Below, in pieces: positions 36,058 through 45,371 of a stretch of DNA of 64,000 nucleotides; positions within the stretch are counted from its first letter, which is position 1, and each line of letters begins with the position of its first letter. Source of the stretch: Muribaculaceae bacterium (lineage in GTDB: Bacteria > Bacteroidota > Bacteroidia > Bacteroidales > Muribaculaceae). A model generated the notes under the pieces. That model was not told the origin of the DNA, ran no database searches, and was given only the letters and a program-made list of their open reading frames with translations. The stretch covers positions 1 to 64,000 of the forward strand of contig JAQVCR010000010.1 in the NCBI GenBank assembly GCA_028689665.1, in the 5' to 3' direction. Position numbers and translations under genes: made by a program.

Positions 36058-36987
36058 ATGTCAAAAGTAACAGTTATCGGTGCCGGAAATGTAGGCGCAA
36101 CTTGTGCTAATGTATTAGTAACAGAAGGTATTGCTGACGATGTAGTTCTTCTAGATATTAAAGAAGGCGTATCTGAAGGCAAAGCAATGGATATTATGCA
36201 ATCTGCTAATATTCTTGGTCTTGATAGTCGTCTTAAAGGCGTAACTAATGACTATGCAGCAACAGCTGATAGCGATGTCGTTGTCATCACTTCTGGTATT
36301 CCTCGTAAACCAGGTATGACTCGCGAAGAGCTTATCGGAGTGAATGCTGGTATCGTAAAGAGCGTTACTGAAAACGTACTTAAATATTCTCCTAAGGCTG
36401 TTATAATCTGTGTAAGTAACCCTATGGATACAATGACTTATCTTATTCATAAGACAAGTGGCCTTCCTAAAAACAAGATTATTGGTATGGGTGGCGCTCT
36501 TGACAGCGCACGTTTTCGCTATTTCTTAAGCCAAGCAATGGGTGCTAATTATAACGACGTTGACGGCTTCGTTATCGGTGGTCACGGTGATACTACAATG
36601 ATCCCTATGACTCGCTTTGCTGTTAATCGTGGCGTTCCTGCTGCAGAAATCCTTGATGCTGAGACTCTAGCTAAAGTAGCTGCCGACACAATGGTAGGTG
36701 GTGCTACTCTTACAGGCCTTCTAGGAACTTCTGCTTGGTACGCTCCAGGAGCTGCCGCTGCATCGGTAGTTAAAGCTATCGTAAGCGATTCTAAGAGTAT
36801 GATTACTTGTAGCGCACTTCTTGATGGCGAATATGGTGAAAAAGATCTTTGTATCGGCGTTCCTTGTATTCTTGGACGCAATGGTATCGAAAGCATCGTT
36901 GAATATAAATTAAACGAAGAAGAAGCTGCTCTATTTGCAAAGAGTGCAAAAGCTGTACACACAACTAATGCCGCACTTCCTTGCTAA
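36058..36987 (+). CDS. mdh: Malate dehydrogenase (lactate-dehydrogenase-like type)
   Basis: MDH interconverts malate and oxaloacetate with NAD. The 309-residue protein has the NAD loop VIGAGNVGATCAN (6-18), the substrate-binding SGIPRKPGMTREELIGVNAGI and the catalytic GGHGDTTMIPM. Arg in RKPGMTR fits malate rather than lactate. Codons are strongly biased (GCT, GTA, CGT, AAC), so it is probably highly expressed. It stands alone between the TsaC-type gene and a strong terminator at 37013-37051. Confidence 0.96.
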   Translation: MSKVTVIGAGNVGATCANVLVTEGIADDVVLLDIKEGVSEGKAMDIMQSANILGLDSRLKGVTNDYAATADSDVVVITSGIPRKPGMTREELIGVNAGIVKSVTENVLKYSPKAVIICVSNPMDTMTYLIHKTSGLPKNKIIGMGGALDSARFRYFLSQAMGANYNDVDGFVIGGHGDTTMIPMTRFAVNRGVPAAEILDAETLAKVAADTMVGGATLTGLLGTSAWYAPGAAAASVVKAIVSDSKSMITCSALLDGEYGEKDLCIGVPCILGRNGIESIVEYKLNEEEAALFAKSAKAVHTTNAALPC

Positions 36988-37012
36988 ATAATATAGCCAA
37001 AATTATATTTAT

Positions 37013-37051
37013 AAATACCGAGCTCAATATAATGAGCTCGGTATTTTTTTT
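37013..37051 (+). terminator. Intrinsic terminator of mdh
   Basis: AAATACCGAGCTCA (37013-37026) pairs perfectly with TGAGCTCGGTATTT (37033-37046) around a 6-nt loop, followed by a T-run. Confidence 0.9.
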
Positions 37052-37111
37052 ATAATCATAAAGCTATTATGCTCAATCATAGAATATATAACGTTTTTTC
37101 TTAAAATTAAA

Positions 37112-37142
37112 ATTGTTTTTAAATAATACTTGCGTATCTTCG
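37112..37142 (+). promoter_or_regulatory. Promoter-like pair of the thioredoxin-like gene
   Basis: ATTG (37112-37115), 19 nt and TATCTTCG (37135-37142), each with one mismatch, lie 30 nt before the ATG at 37173. Confidence 0.45.
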
Positions 37143-37172
37143 TTAATAATAATATCACAAACATTTTAAATT

Positions 37173-37595
37173 ATGAAACTTCAAAACATAAAATTGATTA
37201 CTTGCGCTCTTTGCCTTTTCATTATCATGAGTTGTACGAATACAGCAAATAAAAATCAAAGTCAAGAACCAACGGATAGAAATAAAATTGAACAAGCTAC
37301 ACAAAATGATAGTATAAAGAAGATATTACCTAAGATTATTGATTTCAATGCCACATGGTGCGGTCCTTGTAAAATGATGGCTCCAATAATTGACAAAATA
37401 GAACAGAAATATGCCGGAAAGATTACTGTCGAGAAAGTTGACGTTGATAATAATTCAGAACTAGCTAAACAATATGGAATTGAAAGCATACCAACAATTA
37501 TCTATATCGATGCATCAGGAAAAGAAACAAATAGAACAATTGGATTTCTTCCCGAAGATGAATTAACTAAGAATATCGAAAAACTCATTCATTAA
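37173..37595 (+). CDS. Thioredoxin-fold lipoprotein
   Basis: The 140-residue protein has a lipoprotein signal ending IIMSC (lipidated Cys 21), a charged linker, and a thioredoxin domain with active site ATWCGPCKMM (C63, C66) and cis-Pro loop ESIPTIIY. It is thus a membrane-anchored periplasmic-side thiol oxidoreductase or reductant carrier. Its partner is unknown. The stop overlaps the convergent stop of the last ABC permease gene by a few bases (37592-37595). Confidence 0.9.
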   Translation: MKLQNIKLITCALCLFIIMSCTNTANKNQSQEPTDRNKIEQATQNDSIKKILPKIIDFNATWCGPCKMMAPIIDKIEQKYAGKITVEKVDVDNNSELAKQYGIESIPTIIYIDASGKETNRTIGFLPEDELTKNIEKLIH

Positions 37596-38695
37596 TTTCT
37601 CTTCTTGTAGCTTATTACTGCCCAACAATTGAAAAATAATGCAAATACAACTAGAGCATAGAATTGTGGAATTAAATCAAAGAATGTACTTCCTTTTAGA
37701 TATACAGAACGCATAACTTCTATATAATACTTTAGTGGATTCACAATAGTTATATACCTAGCCCAATCAGGCATTCCAGAAATTGGCGTATATAATCCAC
37801 TCATTAGCATTAAAATCATAACGAAGAAGAACATAACAAACATTGCTTGTTGCATTGTATCGGAATAATTCGACAATACTATACCTAATCCGGAAACCAC
37901 TAATATATACAATATCGAAAACAGGTATATAGTAAACACATTACCGGCAGGCAATAAGTTGTATACTAATGCGGCGACAATAAGACATACACTCATTATT
38001 ACTATTCCAATTACCCAATATGGAATTAATTTTGAAAGTACAAATGTCAATCTGTTTATTGGACTCACATTTATCTGTTCTATTGTTCCCACCTCTTTCT
38101 CAGACACAATATTTAAGGCTGGCAAAAAGCCCGACAGCATTGTAAGCAACATTACTATTAATGCCGGAATCATAAAGACTTTGTAATCCATTAATACATT
38201 AAACAAATACTTTACGCTTAGATTAATATTACTTTTCCCGGCTATAATGCCATGATTTATTGTAATATCGTTTGAATAATCATTAATTATTGAAGACAGA
38301 TATGATGTGCCTAGAACACCTTTAGTACCATTCACTGAATTTGTTGCAATCATAACTTTTACGTTATGCGATCTAATCATTTCTTTTTCAAAATTATTCG
38401 GTATCTCAAGAATCATATCAATATCCCCTCTTTCAACAGCGTCATTAGCTTCTCTAGCCGATAAATAATCATCAACTAATATGAAATAATCAGAAGATGT
38501 AATTTTATCTATTAGACGATTTGATATTTCTCTATTATCATAATTTACTACGCCCAGTCTAATATCTTTAACTTCCTGATTTGCTGCCCATGGCAAAACA
38601 AACATTATCATTAAAGGCATCATTATAAGCATCTTGGGTATAAATTTATTCCTAAAGATTTGCTTAAATTCTTTTTCAAGTAGAAATCTAATCAT
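37592..38695 (-). CDS. ABC-2 permease, YbhR-like
   Basis: The 367-residue permease has one N-terminal helix (about 20-38), a large extracytoplasmic domain (about 40-165) and five to six C-terminal helices, with LNIVSEKEVGTIEQINVSP, the conserved loop of YbhS/YbhR-type transporters. It is the last gene of a seven-gene operon. With the second permease (38699-39802) it would form the heterodimeric membrane channel. Confidence 0.88.
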   Translation of the reverse strand: MIRFLLEKEFKQIFRNKFIPKMLIMMPLMIMFVLPWAANQEVKDIRLGVVNYDNREISNRLIDKITSSDYFILVDDYLSAREANDAVERGDIDMILEIPNNFEKEMIRSHNVKVMIATNSVNGTKGVLGTSYLSSIINDYSNDITINHGIIAGKSNINLSVKYLFNVLMDYKVFMIPALIVMLLTMLSGFLPALNIVSEKEVGTIEQINVSPINRLTFVLSKLIPYWVIGIVIMSVCLIVAALVYNLLPAGNVFTIYLFSILYILVVSGLGIVLSNYSDTMQQAMFVMFFFVMILMLMSGLYTPISGMPDWARYITIVNPLKYYIEVMRSVYLKGSTFFDLIPQFYALVVFALFFNCWAVISYKKRN

Positions 38696-38698
38696 ATT

Positions 38699-39802
38699 CT
38701 AATTTAATTTTGTCTTGAATTTTTTCAAGCTAACTAGTATTAATGAAATAGTCATAATTGATAAAATAAATATCTCTTTAATTACATATTGAAATTCCAC
38801 ACCTTGTATCATTATCTTTTTAATTGCTTCTATATACCAACGTGCAGGAATAATTGCCGATATATATTGTAATATTTTAGGCATACTTTCGATTGGAAAC
38901 ATTAAACCTGATAGAATTATTACAGGCATCATAAGTCCCATTCCCGATGCCAACATTGCAGCCATCTGCGTATCGACAAGTGTTGAGATAAGCAACCCTA
39001 AGGATAATGCTAATATGATAAATATTAAAGACACCGAGAAAAGTAAAAATATATTCCCGGCAATTGGAACATCTAAAACGTAAACAGATAGTAATAATAT
39101 AGAAATTAGATTTAATATTGATAACACACAATATGGTATCATCTTCGAAATTATGATAATTATAGGTTTCAGCGGTGAGACTAATAGTATTTCCATAGTC
39201 CCAATTTCACGTTCTCTCACAATAGCAATTGAGGTCATCATCGCACAAATTAGCATTAAAATCATACCCATTACTCCGGGTACAAAGTTATACGCACTTT
39301 TTAATTGCGGATTATAAAGCATCTTCACTTGTGGTATGATAGTTATTTTATCAATATTGTTTGATCCTTCACTTACCACACTATTTAAAATTCCAGAAAT
39401 ATAATTGACTTCCATTGATGCTTGATTGGGCTCTGTTCCATCGGCTATTAATTGAATTGAAGCATCTCCTCCTTTTTTTAGATTACTTGCAAAGTCATTA
39501 CTAAAAGCTATTACCAAATTTGCATCGCCTTTTAGCAACACACTATTAATATTTTCTTGATTATCTACTTCTCCAATAATATTAAAATAATCACTCGCAG
39601 CTATGCGCTCTTTAATTTTTCTTGTAATATCATCTTTAGAATGGTCTAAAACTACAACATTTACATTGTTAACCTCGGTTGTTATGGCAAATCCAAAAAG
39701 CAGAATTTGCACAATTGGCATTCCTAATAATATCAACATAGTACGCTTATCGCGAATAATATGATGAAATTCTTTTCTCACAAATGAAATAAAAATTTTC
39801 AT
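38699..39802 (-). CDS. ABC-2 permease, YbhS-like
   Basis: The 367-residue protein is similar in layout to its neighbour: N-terminal helix (IRDKRTMLILLGMPIVQILLFGFAITTE), extracytoplasmic domain, then helices from about 175 with AIVREREIGTMEILLVSPLKP and LSGLMFPIESMPKILQYISAIIPARWYIEAIK. The two permeases lie 3 nt apart. The pattern matches E. coli ybhS-ybhR, a drug/cation efflux system. Confidence 0.9.
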   Translation of the reverse strand: MKIFISFVRKEFHHIIRDKRTMLILLGMPIVQILLFGFAITTEVNNVNVVVLDHSKDDITRKIKERIAASDYFNIIGEVDNQENINSVLLKGDANLVIAFSNDFASNLKKGGDASIQLIADGTEPNQASMEVNYISGILNSVVSEGSNNIDKITIIPQVKMLYNPQLKSAYNFVPGVMGMILMLICAMMTSIAIVREREIGTMEILLVSPLKPIIIIISKMIPYCVLSILNLISILLLSVYVLDVPIAGNIFLLFSVSLIFIILALSLGLLISTLVDTQMAAMLASGMGLMMPVIILSGLMFPIESMPKILQYISAIIPARWYIEAIKKIMIQGVEFQYVIKEIFILSIMTISLILVSLKKFKTKLN

Positions 39803-39805
39803 TTC

Positions 39806-40555
39806 TTAATCACCTTTCCTTTCTGCCTCTCGGGCTAATCTAAAAAAGACTTGTTCCATCGAAGATGCACCAAATTCTTGCTTTAGATTTGATGGACTGT
39901 CCAAAGCCTTGATCTTGCCATCAACCATTATAGATACCCTATTACAGTATTCTGCTTCGTCCATATAGTGTGTCGTTACAAATATGGTAATTCCTCGTGA
40001 AACCGCCTTATATATCAGCTCCCAAAAATGTCGTCGCGTAACCGGATCCACACCTCCTGTGGGCTCGTCAAGGAAGACTACTTTCGGTTCATGAAATATT
40101 GATATAGAGAATGATAACTTTTGTTTCCAGCCAAGTGGCAACTCGCCTACAAATTTATTTCGCTCATTCTCCAGCCCCAACTCATTGAGTATTTCATCTG
40201 TTTTAGTCTTAATCTTAGCACTTTTCATACCATATATTCCACCAAACAGTCTTATATTTTCCCATACTTTCAAGTCATCATAAAGTGAAAATTTTTGGCT
40301 CATATATCCTATATTCTTTTTCACTTCTTCCTGATGTTTTGACACATCAAATCCTGCTACCGTTGCTATTCCTGAAGTTGGATAGCTCAACCCACACAGC
40401 ATTCTCATGGCAGTAGTCTTCCCTGCTCCATTCGCACCAAGGAAACCAAATATTTCACCTTTCTTTACATCAAAAGATATATCTTCTACTGCCACAAAAT
40501 TACCAAATTGTTTTCGTAGTTTATCTGTATGTATTACAATGTCTTCATCATTCAT
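39806..40555 (-). CDS. ABC transporter ATP-binding protein (second half of a split YbhF)
   Basis: The 249-residue ATPase has Walker A GANGAGKTT, a Q-loop in YMSQKFSLYDDL, a degenerate signature (ELPLGWKQKLSFSISI instead of LSGGQ) and Walker B VVFLDEPTGGVDP. In E. coli YbhF two such domains are fused in one chain; here they are two genes 3 nt apart. The modified signature recalls the second domain of YbhF. Confidence 0.9.
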   Translation of the reverse strand: MNDEDIVIHTDKLRKQFGNFVAVEDISFDVKKGEIFGFLGANGAGKTTAMRMLCGLSYPTSGIATVAGFDVSKHQEEVKKNIGYMSQKFSLYDDLKVWENIRLFGGIYGMKSAKIKTKTDEILNELGLENERNKFVGELPLGWKQKLSFSISIFHEPKVVFLDEPTGGVDPVTRRHFWELIYKAVSRGITIFVTTHYMDEAEYCNRVSIMVDGKIKALDSPSNLKQEFGASSMEQVFFRLAREAERKGD

Positions 40556-40558
40556 TTT

Positions 40559-41467
40559 TTATCTATTTAAATAAGACAAAAAGCAATCTTCGATACTCGG
40601 AATTATTTCACTTATCACTATATTTTTGTGCTTACGTTTTATTAAATAATCTATTAAATTATCAATATCTATTTCATTATACATAGAAGATAAATGACAA
40701 CATTCGCCAAACGAAAAAGCTGTAATTAACGATTTATATGTCCGTAAATCTTCTAATAAATTATAGATATTATCCGACTTTACCGATAGTATTTTCCCCG
40801 AATAATTATTTATAAAATTTTGTGGAGTGTCAACTCTCAGAAATTTACCATTTTGCATCAATGCTATTTTATCGCATTGTGAAGCCTCGTCCATATATGG
40901 TGTAGATACAATAATGGTTATTCCAATCTTTTTTAGATTTTTGAGCATTTCCCAAAACTCTTTCCTTGACACCGGATCAACTCCCGTTGTTGGTTCATCG
41001 AGAAATAATATTTGAGGTCGATGAACTAATGCACAACATAAAGCCAGCTTTTGTTTCATTCCTCCTGACAATTTACCGGCAGGTCGATCCTTAAAAGGTT
41101 CTATCTGTACGTATATATCACGAATTAAAGAATAATTCTCTCCCAATGTCGTATTAAAAACAGTTGCAAAAAAATCAAGGTTTTCTTGTACTGTGAGATC
41201 TTGATATAAAGAAAATCTCCCCGGCATATAGCCCACTACATTACGTATTGCTTTATAATCTTTAGTTACATCAAATCCGCAAACCTTACAGCTACCCGAG
41301 TCTGGAGATATTAATGTTGTCAAAATCCTAAATAGTGTGGTTTTTCCAGAACCATCCGGACCTATTATACCATATATTTCTCCTTCATCGACACTAAATG
41401 ACAAATCATCTACCACCTTGACATTATTAAACGATTTAGTAAGTCTATTAGCAATTACGTTATTCAT
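40559..41467 (-). CDS. ABC transporter ATP-binding protein (first half of a split YbhF)
   Basis: The 302-residue ATPase has Walker A GPDGSGKTT, Q-loop YMPGRFSLYQDL, a full signature KLSGGMKQKLALCCAL and Walker B ILFLDEPTTGVDP, and a C-terminal extension of about 80 residues that may contact the partner domain. The PDGSGKT loop is characteristic of the first YbhF domain. ATG 41467 is preferred to the GTG one codon earlier. Confidence 0.9.
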   Translation of the reverse strand: MNNVIANRLTKSFNNVKVVDDLSFSVDEGEIYGIIGPDGSGKTTLFRILTTLISPDSGSCKVCGFDVTKDYKAIRNVVGYMPGRFSLYQDLTVQENLDFFATVFNTTLGENYSLIRDIYVQIEPFKDRPAGKLSGGMKQKLALCCALVHRPQILFLDEPTTGVDPVSRKEFWEMLKNLKKIGITIIVSTPYMDEASQCDKIALMQNGKFLRVDTPQNFINNYSGKILSVKSDNIYNLLEDLRTYKSLITAFSFGECCHLSSMYNEIDIDNLIDYLIKRKHKNIVISEIIPSIEDCFLSYLNR

Positions 41468-41482
41468 CACCTATGATTTAAA

Positions 41483-42385
41483 TTAAAATTGCACATCGCC
41501 ATACATACCTATCTTTATATAGCCATCATTCTTAACAGCTATTTTTACAGCATATACCAAATTTGCCCGTTCATCTCTAGTCTGTATAGTTTTTGGAGTG
41601 AACTCCGATTTATTAGAAATCCAGCTAATCGTTCCATTGTATTCACGTCTTTCATCTTCTCCTCTATCGGCATACACCTTAACTTTTTGTCCTATTTTAA
41701 TGTCGGTTAATTGACTAGCAGAAATATAAGCACGAAGAAACAAATTATCTATATCAGCAATTTTAAATAGCACACGTCCTGTTGAAGCCAATTCTCCACA
41801 CTCTACATATTTTGTTAGAACAACACCTTTTATTGGCGACTTAATAATGTTTTTATTAATCTGGTCATCAATTAGTTGTATTTGTGCCAATAGACTCATA
41901 GACTCTCCTTTAACACTATTGTTTCCATTCTCTAGCACTTCGATTTGTGCATTTAATTGCCGTTGCAAAATTTCAATCTGAGAATTAATATCATCTAATT
42001 GTTTTTGATTACCGGCATTTGATTTTACCAAATTCTGAAATCTAATTTGTTCTTTTTGCTGAGTCGATATCTGTTGTTTCAAAGATGCAATCTGCTTAGA
42101 CACATTATATTGTCGGCTATCTACAGCCTTTAGATTTCCATATAATTGTTTCTTTTTTAGGTATAGTTGTGTAGTGTCGATATAACCAATAATTAACCCA
42201 CTATCAAGTTGAGCACCTTCATCGACATCTAATTTCAGTATTTCACCAACACCATTAGCCGAAACTTGCACCTCTGTCGTTTCAAATACACCAGATGCTG
42301 AATAATTATCATCGCTTCTATTACAAGATAATAACATAAATGTTATTACTAATAGATATAACTGTTTATTAGTACTCATATTCAT
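41483..42385 (-). CDS. Membrane fusion protein (HlyD/YbhG family), lipoprotein
   Basis: The 300-residue protein has a signal with lipobox MLLSC (Cys about 21), then a biotinyl-lipoyl-like part (VQVSANGVGEILKLDVDEGAQLDSGLIIGYIDT), a long coiled-coil hairpin (about 75-165) and a beta-barrel region (GVVLTKYVECGELASTGRVLFKIADI). It would link the ABC permeases to the TolC-type channel. Its ATG shares one base with the stop of the TolC gene (TGATG). Confidence 0.9.
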   Translation of the reverse strand: MNMSTNKQLYLLVITFMLLSCNRSDDNYSASGVFETTEVQVSANGVGEILKLDVDEGAQLDSGLIIGYIDTTQLYLKKKQLYGNLKAVDSRQYNVSKQIASLKQQISTQQKEQIRFQNLVKSNAGNQKQLDDINSQIEILQRQLNAQIEVLENGNNSVKGESMSLLAQIQLIDDQINKNIIKSPIKGVVLTKYVECGELASTGRVLFKIADIDNLFLRAYISASQLTDIKIGQKVKVYADRGEDERREYNGTISWISNKSEFTPKTIQTRDERANLVYAVKIAVKNDGYIKIGMYGDVQF

Positions 42386-43656
42386 CAATTATTTTTCAGT
42401 ATTTTTAAATTATATATTGATTGTAGCAATTCTATCTCATGAATTAATCTATCTTGTCGTGCAGCATTCTCAGCATTTATATCTCTCACCAGATCAGCCC
42501 CAGATATGGTTCCATTCGACATCTTTATAACCGACATTTCTCTTATTGCAGTTCTTAATGCAATTATCTCATCATCATTTTTTAATTGCTTGCTATATCT
42601 ATTTACTAAATTCAATGTATTCATCGAATCTTGATTAATATTAAACATAAACACATCTTTTTGATTTTCTATTATATCAATATTGGCTTTTATAAGCCTT
42701 TTATTATTATTCTTTTTATACAAATTTCCAATATTCCAAGATAGTTTTAACCCGGCCATATAATATAATTGAAAATCAGGTTCAAGCATATTCAACCCGG
42801 GTCGTCCATATCCACCTTTCACAAACATTCCTAATTTTGGCATTATAACGGCATCAATAATCTTATCTTGATATTTTAAATTTTTAATTTGAGCATTGAA
42901 TAAATTTAATTCAGGACGTTTCACTATCATAGCATTATCTAATGATAAGCCAATAGGTCTGTCTAATATTACATTTTCATCAAGAGATTTTCCAATAAAA
43001 TTAGAAAGCATCTTAATATATGCTTTACGCATAGAAGAATAAGTTATTCGATTTTGCTCTGCATTAAGTATATCAACATTAATCACGTCTAGATCCGATT
43101 GATTTGCAATTCCATTGTCTATATACGACTGAATTCGTTCATAATTATTCCTTAAATTATCTTTATGTATTTGATTTTGACGTAATTGCAAATCAGTCAA
43201 CATAATTCCAAAATAAAGCATACTCACTTGCTTCTTTATTGCATATAGTTCTACGTCTATTTTATTAATAGATACCGACCTATCACTGTCAATCACTCCT
43301 TTCTGTGCTTTTATCACCCCACCATCCCATATAATCTGATTCACTTCGACATTTGCATTATATTGATCCTTGTTTAACGACGGAATTTCAACTCCTTGTA
43401 GACCAATTGAAGAAAAATCAAGTGGAATCTTTGTTACATCTGATTGATATGTTGCACTGATAGAAATTGAAATCTGAGGCAAATATGCTTTTGCTACATT
43501 TGATAGATTATATTCCGACGATTCATCAACTAGATGATATTTATTTATTGCCGGATAATTGTTTCTTGCCATCTCCTGACATTCTTCAATACTTATGCTA
43601 CTGGCATTAAATGCTAATAAACAAAATATCTCTAAAAATATTAATTTCGATTTCAT
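42385..43656 (-). CDS. TolC-family outer-membrane efflux protein
   Basis: The 423-residue protein has a signal peptide (1-19, ending SSIS or nearby), two OEP repeats with long helices, and typical patterns (ARNNYPAINKYHLVDESSEYNLSNVAKAYLPQISISISATYQ; QNQIHKDNLRNNYERIQSYIDNG). It forms the outer-membrane exit duct. It follows the TetR gene by 9 nt and belongs to the same operon, so this efflux system carries its own channel. Confidence 0.92.
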   Translation of the reverse strand: MKSKLIFLEIFCLLAFNASSISIEECQEMARNNYPAINKYHLVDESSEYNLSNVAKAYLPQISISISATYQSDVTKIPLDFSSIGLQGVEIPSLNKDQYNANVEVNQIIWDGGVIKAQKGVIDSDRSVSINKIDVELYAIKKQVSMLYFGIMLTDLQLRQNQIHKDNLRNNYERIQSYIDNGIANQSDLDVINVDILNAEQNRITYSSMRKAYIKMLSNFIGKSLDENVILDRPIGLSLDNAMIVKRPELNLFNAQIKNLKYQDKIIDAVIMPKLGMFVKGGYGRPGLNMLEPDFQLYYMAGLKLSWNIGNLYKKNNNKRLIKANIDIIENQKDVFMFNINQDSMNTLNLVNRYSKQLKNDDEIIALRTAIREMSVIKMSNGTISGADLVRDINAENAARQDRLIHEIELLQSIYNLKILKNN

Positions 43657-43665
43657 ATTTTATAA

Positions 43666-44292
43666 TTATTGATTTAGTAATAATCTCATCTTTATCGTCT
43701 TAATATTTTCAGCCTTTCTTGCTTCAAAAAATGCTTGTTTTTCTTTATAGTGCTTATCGATTAGAGGTTCTAATATTGGAAGAACAATAAAAGGAAATAC
43801 ATTTAATGATACAATATCTACAATTAAATTCAAGAAATCTATTTTATGAATTTTACCTGATTTCACCTGCTCGTCTATTTCATACTGAAGTGATGGTAAC
43901 ATATACTGATAAAATGTCTGCAATCTAGACTTTATTAAATCAAGCATTTCCGGCTTAGTTATAATTTCATTCACAACAAATCGTGGTAATCGTGGATTCT
44001 TTGATAAAAAATCAAAATGCGCCTCTGCTCCTTTTAAAATCCTTTCGATTAAAGGCAAATCATTATTCATAAATGGATTCATAAATGAGCTTAACAAGAT
44101 CGTCATTTTCTCTTCGAGTATCTTATTAAACAAATTTAATTTTGTCCTGTAATAATAATGCAACATTGCATGAGTTACACCTGCGCGTTTTGCTATCGAC
44201 ATCGTTTTTGCTCCATCGTAGCCATAAAGTAAAAATTCTTCTTCTGCTGCAATTAAAATTGTTTGCTCTTTATTCTGTATATCAGTATCCAT
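43666..44292 (-). CDS. TetR-family transcriptional regulator of the efflux operon
   Basis: The 208-residue protein has an N-terminal helix-turn-helix (about 10-55: ILIAAEEEFLLYGYDGAKTMSIAKRAGVTHAMLHYYYRTKLNLFNKI) and a C-terminal ligand domain. ATG 44292 is the start; the longer frame begins with a TTG at 44316 inside the palindrome. It resembles YbiH/CecR, which controls ybhG-ybhFSR in E. coli. It is the first gene of its own operon and most likely represses it through the palindrome at 44296-44326. Confidence 0.92.
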   Translation of the reverse strand: MDTDIQNKEQTILIAAEEEFLLYGYDGAKTMSIAKRAGVTHAMLHYYYRTKLNLFNKILEEKMTILLSSFMNPFMNNDLPLIERILKGAEAHFDFLSKNPRLPRFVVNEIITKPEMLDLIKSRLQTFYQYMLPSLQYEIDEQVKSGKIHKIDFLNLIVDIVSLNVFPFIVLPILEPLIDKHYKEKQAFFEARKAENIKTIKMRLLLNQ

Positions 44293-44295
44293 ACA

Positions 44296-44326
44296 ACTAA
44301 CATTTTTGTTTAACAATTTTGTTAGT
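44296..44326. promoter_or_regulatory. Palindromic operator for the TetR regulator
   Basis: A 31-bp interrupted palindrome centred on 44311: ACTAACA (44296-44302) matches TGTTAGT (44320-44326), and TTGTT/AACAA flank the centre; only three T-T positions on each side break symmetry (12 of 15 pairs). It lies between the -7 box (44328-44335) and the TetR ATG, over the expected transcription start, where a bound TetR dimer would block the operon. Confidence 0.7.
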
Positions 44327-44327
44327 G

Positions 44328-44360
44328 CAAATATAGCTATTATTTCCTATTACGTTTAAA
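44328..44360 (-). promoter_or_regulatory. Promoter of the TetR/efflux operon
   Basis: On the minus strand TTTA (44360-44357), 21 nt and TATATTTG (44335-44328). The -7 box is perfect, the -33 box has one mismatch. The operator at 44296-44326 starts just downstream. Confidence 0.6.
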
Positions 44361-44469
44361 CTTTCACATTATTTAATATTAATGATGGCTATTCTAATAT
44401 AAATCTATAAAAAGGAGCATAAAAGTGTTCAAATTTATCGTTTTGAATGAATATTTATAAAATAATTTG

Positions 44470-44477
44470 TATATTTG
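44470..44477 (+). promoter_or_regulatory. -7 element of the AraC-type gene
   Basis: TATATTTG is perfect and lies 18 nt before the ATG at 44496. The nearest TTTG (44442-44445) is 24 nt upstream, a little far. Confidence 0.45.
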
Positions 44478-44495
44478 CAGAAAATAAACGCAACT

Positions 44496-45371
44496 ATGCC
44501 CAAAATAGATTTAAAAATAGACGATTCAAAGAAACTTCCTCAATTTGATTTACCAATTGATTTTATTGTTTACGACAATATTACGTCATCGCTTCTAAAC
44601 TTTTACGGTAAATTTCCATGTAAAATAGAAGCCTGCATTTTTGCTTTTTGTGTTAAAGGCACCGTAAAAGCAACTATAAATCTATGGCAATATGATATAA
44701 AGGAAAATGATTTTATTGTTCTTATTCCTGGCAGTTTTATTCAGATCCATGAAGTTTCCGAAGATGTACAAATAAGTTTTGCCGGATTCTCTTCTAAATT
44801 TCTTAAGACAGTGAATTTCTGGAAAAGTATGACAAGCATATTGATGCCAATATTTAAGAATCCGATTCTTAGTATGCAACCTCAATTAGCTCAAGTATAT
44901 AGTGAAGCTCTTTCGCTATTAACTAAAGCCAGCTTATTACCCGAAAGTATTTTGACTCCAAATCTCACTAAAGGGGTGCTTAATATATTTGTAGATAGCC
45001 TGGGAGAATCATTAAAAAAGAATCTTGTGAGTCAGAAAAATGTTCCTTCAACTAGAGAGCAAGATATTCTCGCCGAATTTTTACAACTGGCTTTTGAAAA
45101 TTATCGTGAAGAGCATAAAATATCTTTTTACGCACACGAAATTAATCTTACGCTATCGCATTTCTGCAATGTAATTAGTAAAACCACAAGTATGACTCCT
45201 CAAGAGATTATTATGCACTTAATTATTATGGACGCTAAGACTCAGCTAAAGGGTACAGATACAACGGTAACTAAAATTTCTTCCATACTTGGCTTTGCTA
45301 CTCCCACAACATTCAACAGATATTTTAGGACTTATACTGGAATGACACCTCAAGAATACAGATACAATTAA
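44496..45371 (+). CDS. AraC-family transcriptional regulator
   Basis: The 291-residue protein has a cupin-like N-terminal part (CIFAFCVKGTVKATINLWQYDIKENDFIVLIPGS) and a C-terminal pair of helix-turn-helix motifs (about 190-290: ISFYAHEINLTLSHFCNVISKTTSMTPQEIIMHLIIMDAKTQLKG and ISSILGFATPTTFNRYFRTYTGMTPQEYRYN). It is divergent from the efflux operon and may be a second controller of it, or regulate itself. The effector is unknown. I use ATG 44496; an earlier TTG lies in the -7 box. Confidence 0.92.
   Translation: MPKIDLKIDDSKKLPQFDLPIDFIVYDNITSSLLNFYGKFPCKIEACIFAFCVKGTVKATINLWQYDIKENDFIVLIPGSFIQIHEVSEDVQISFAGFSSKFLKTVNFWKSMTSILMPIFKNPILSMQPQLAQVYSEALSLLTKASLLPESILTPNLTKGVLNIFVDSLGESLKKNLVSQKNVPSTREQDILAEFLQLAFENYREEHKISFYAHEINLTLSHFCNVISKTTSMTPQEIIMHLIIMDAKTQLKGTDTTVTKISSILGFATPTTFNRYFRTYTGMTPQEYRYN

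Noticed and set aside
36582-36962. A 126-codon frame on the minus strand inside mdh
   Set aside because: It is a shadow created by the strong codon bias of mdh; the translation has no domain features.
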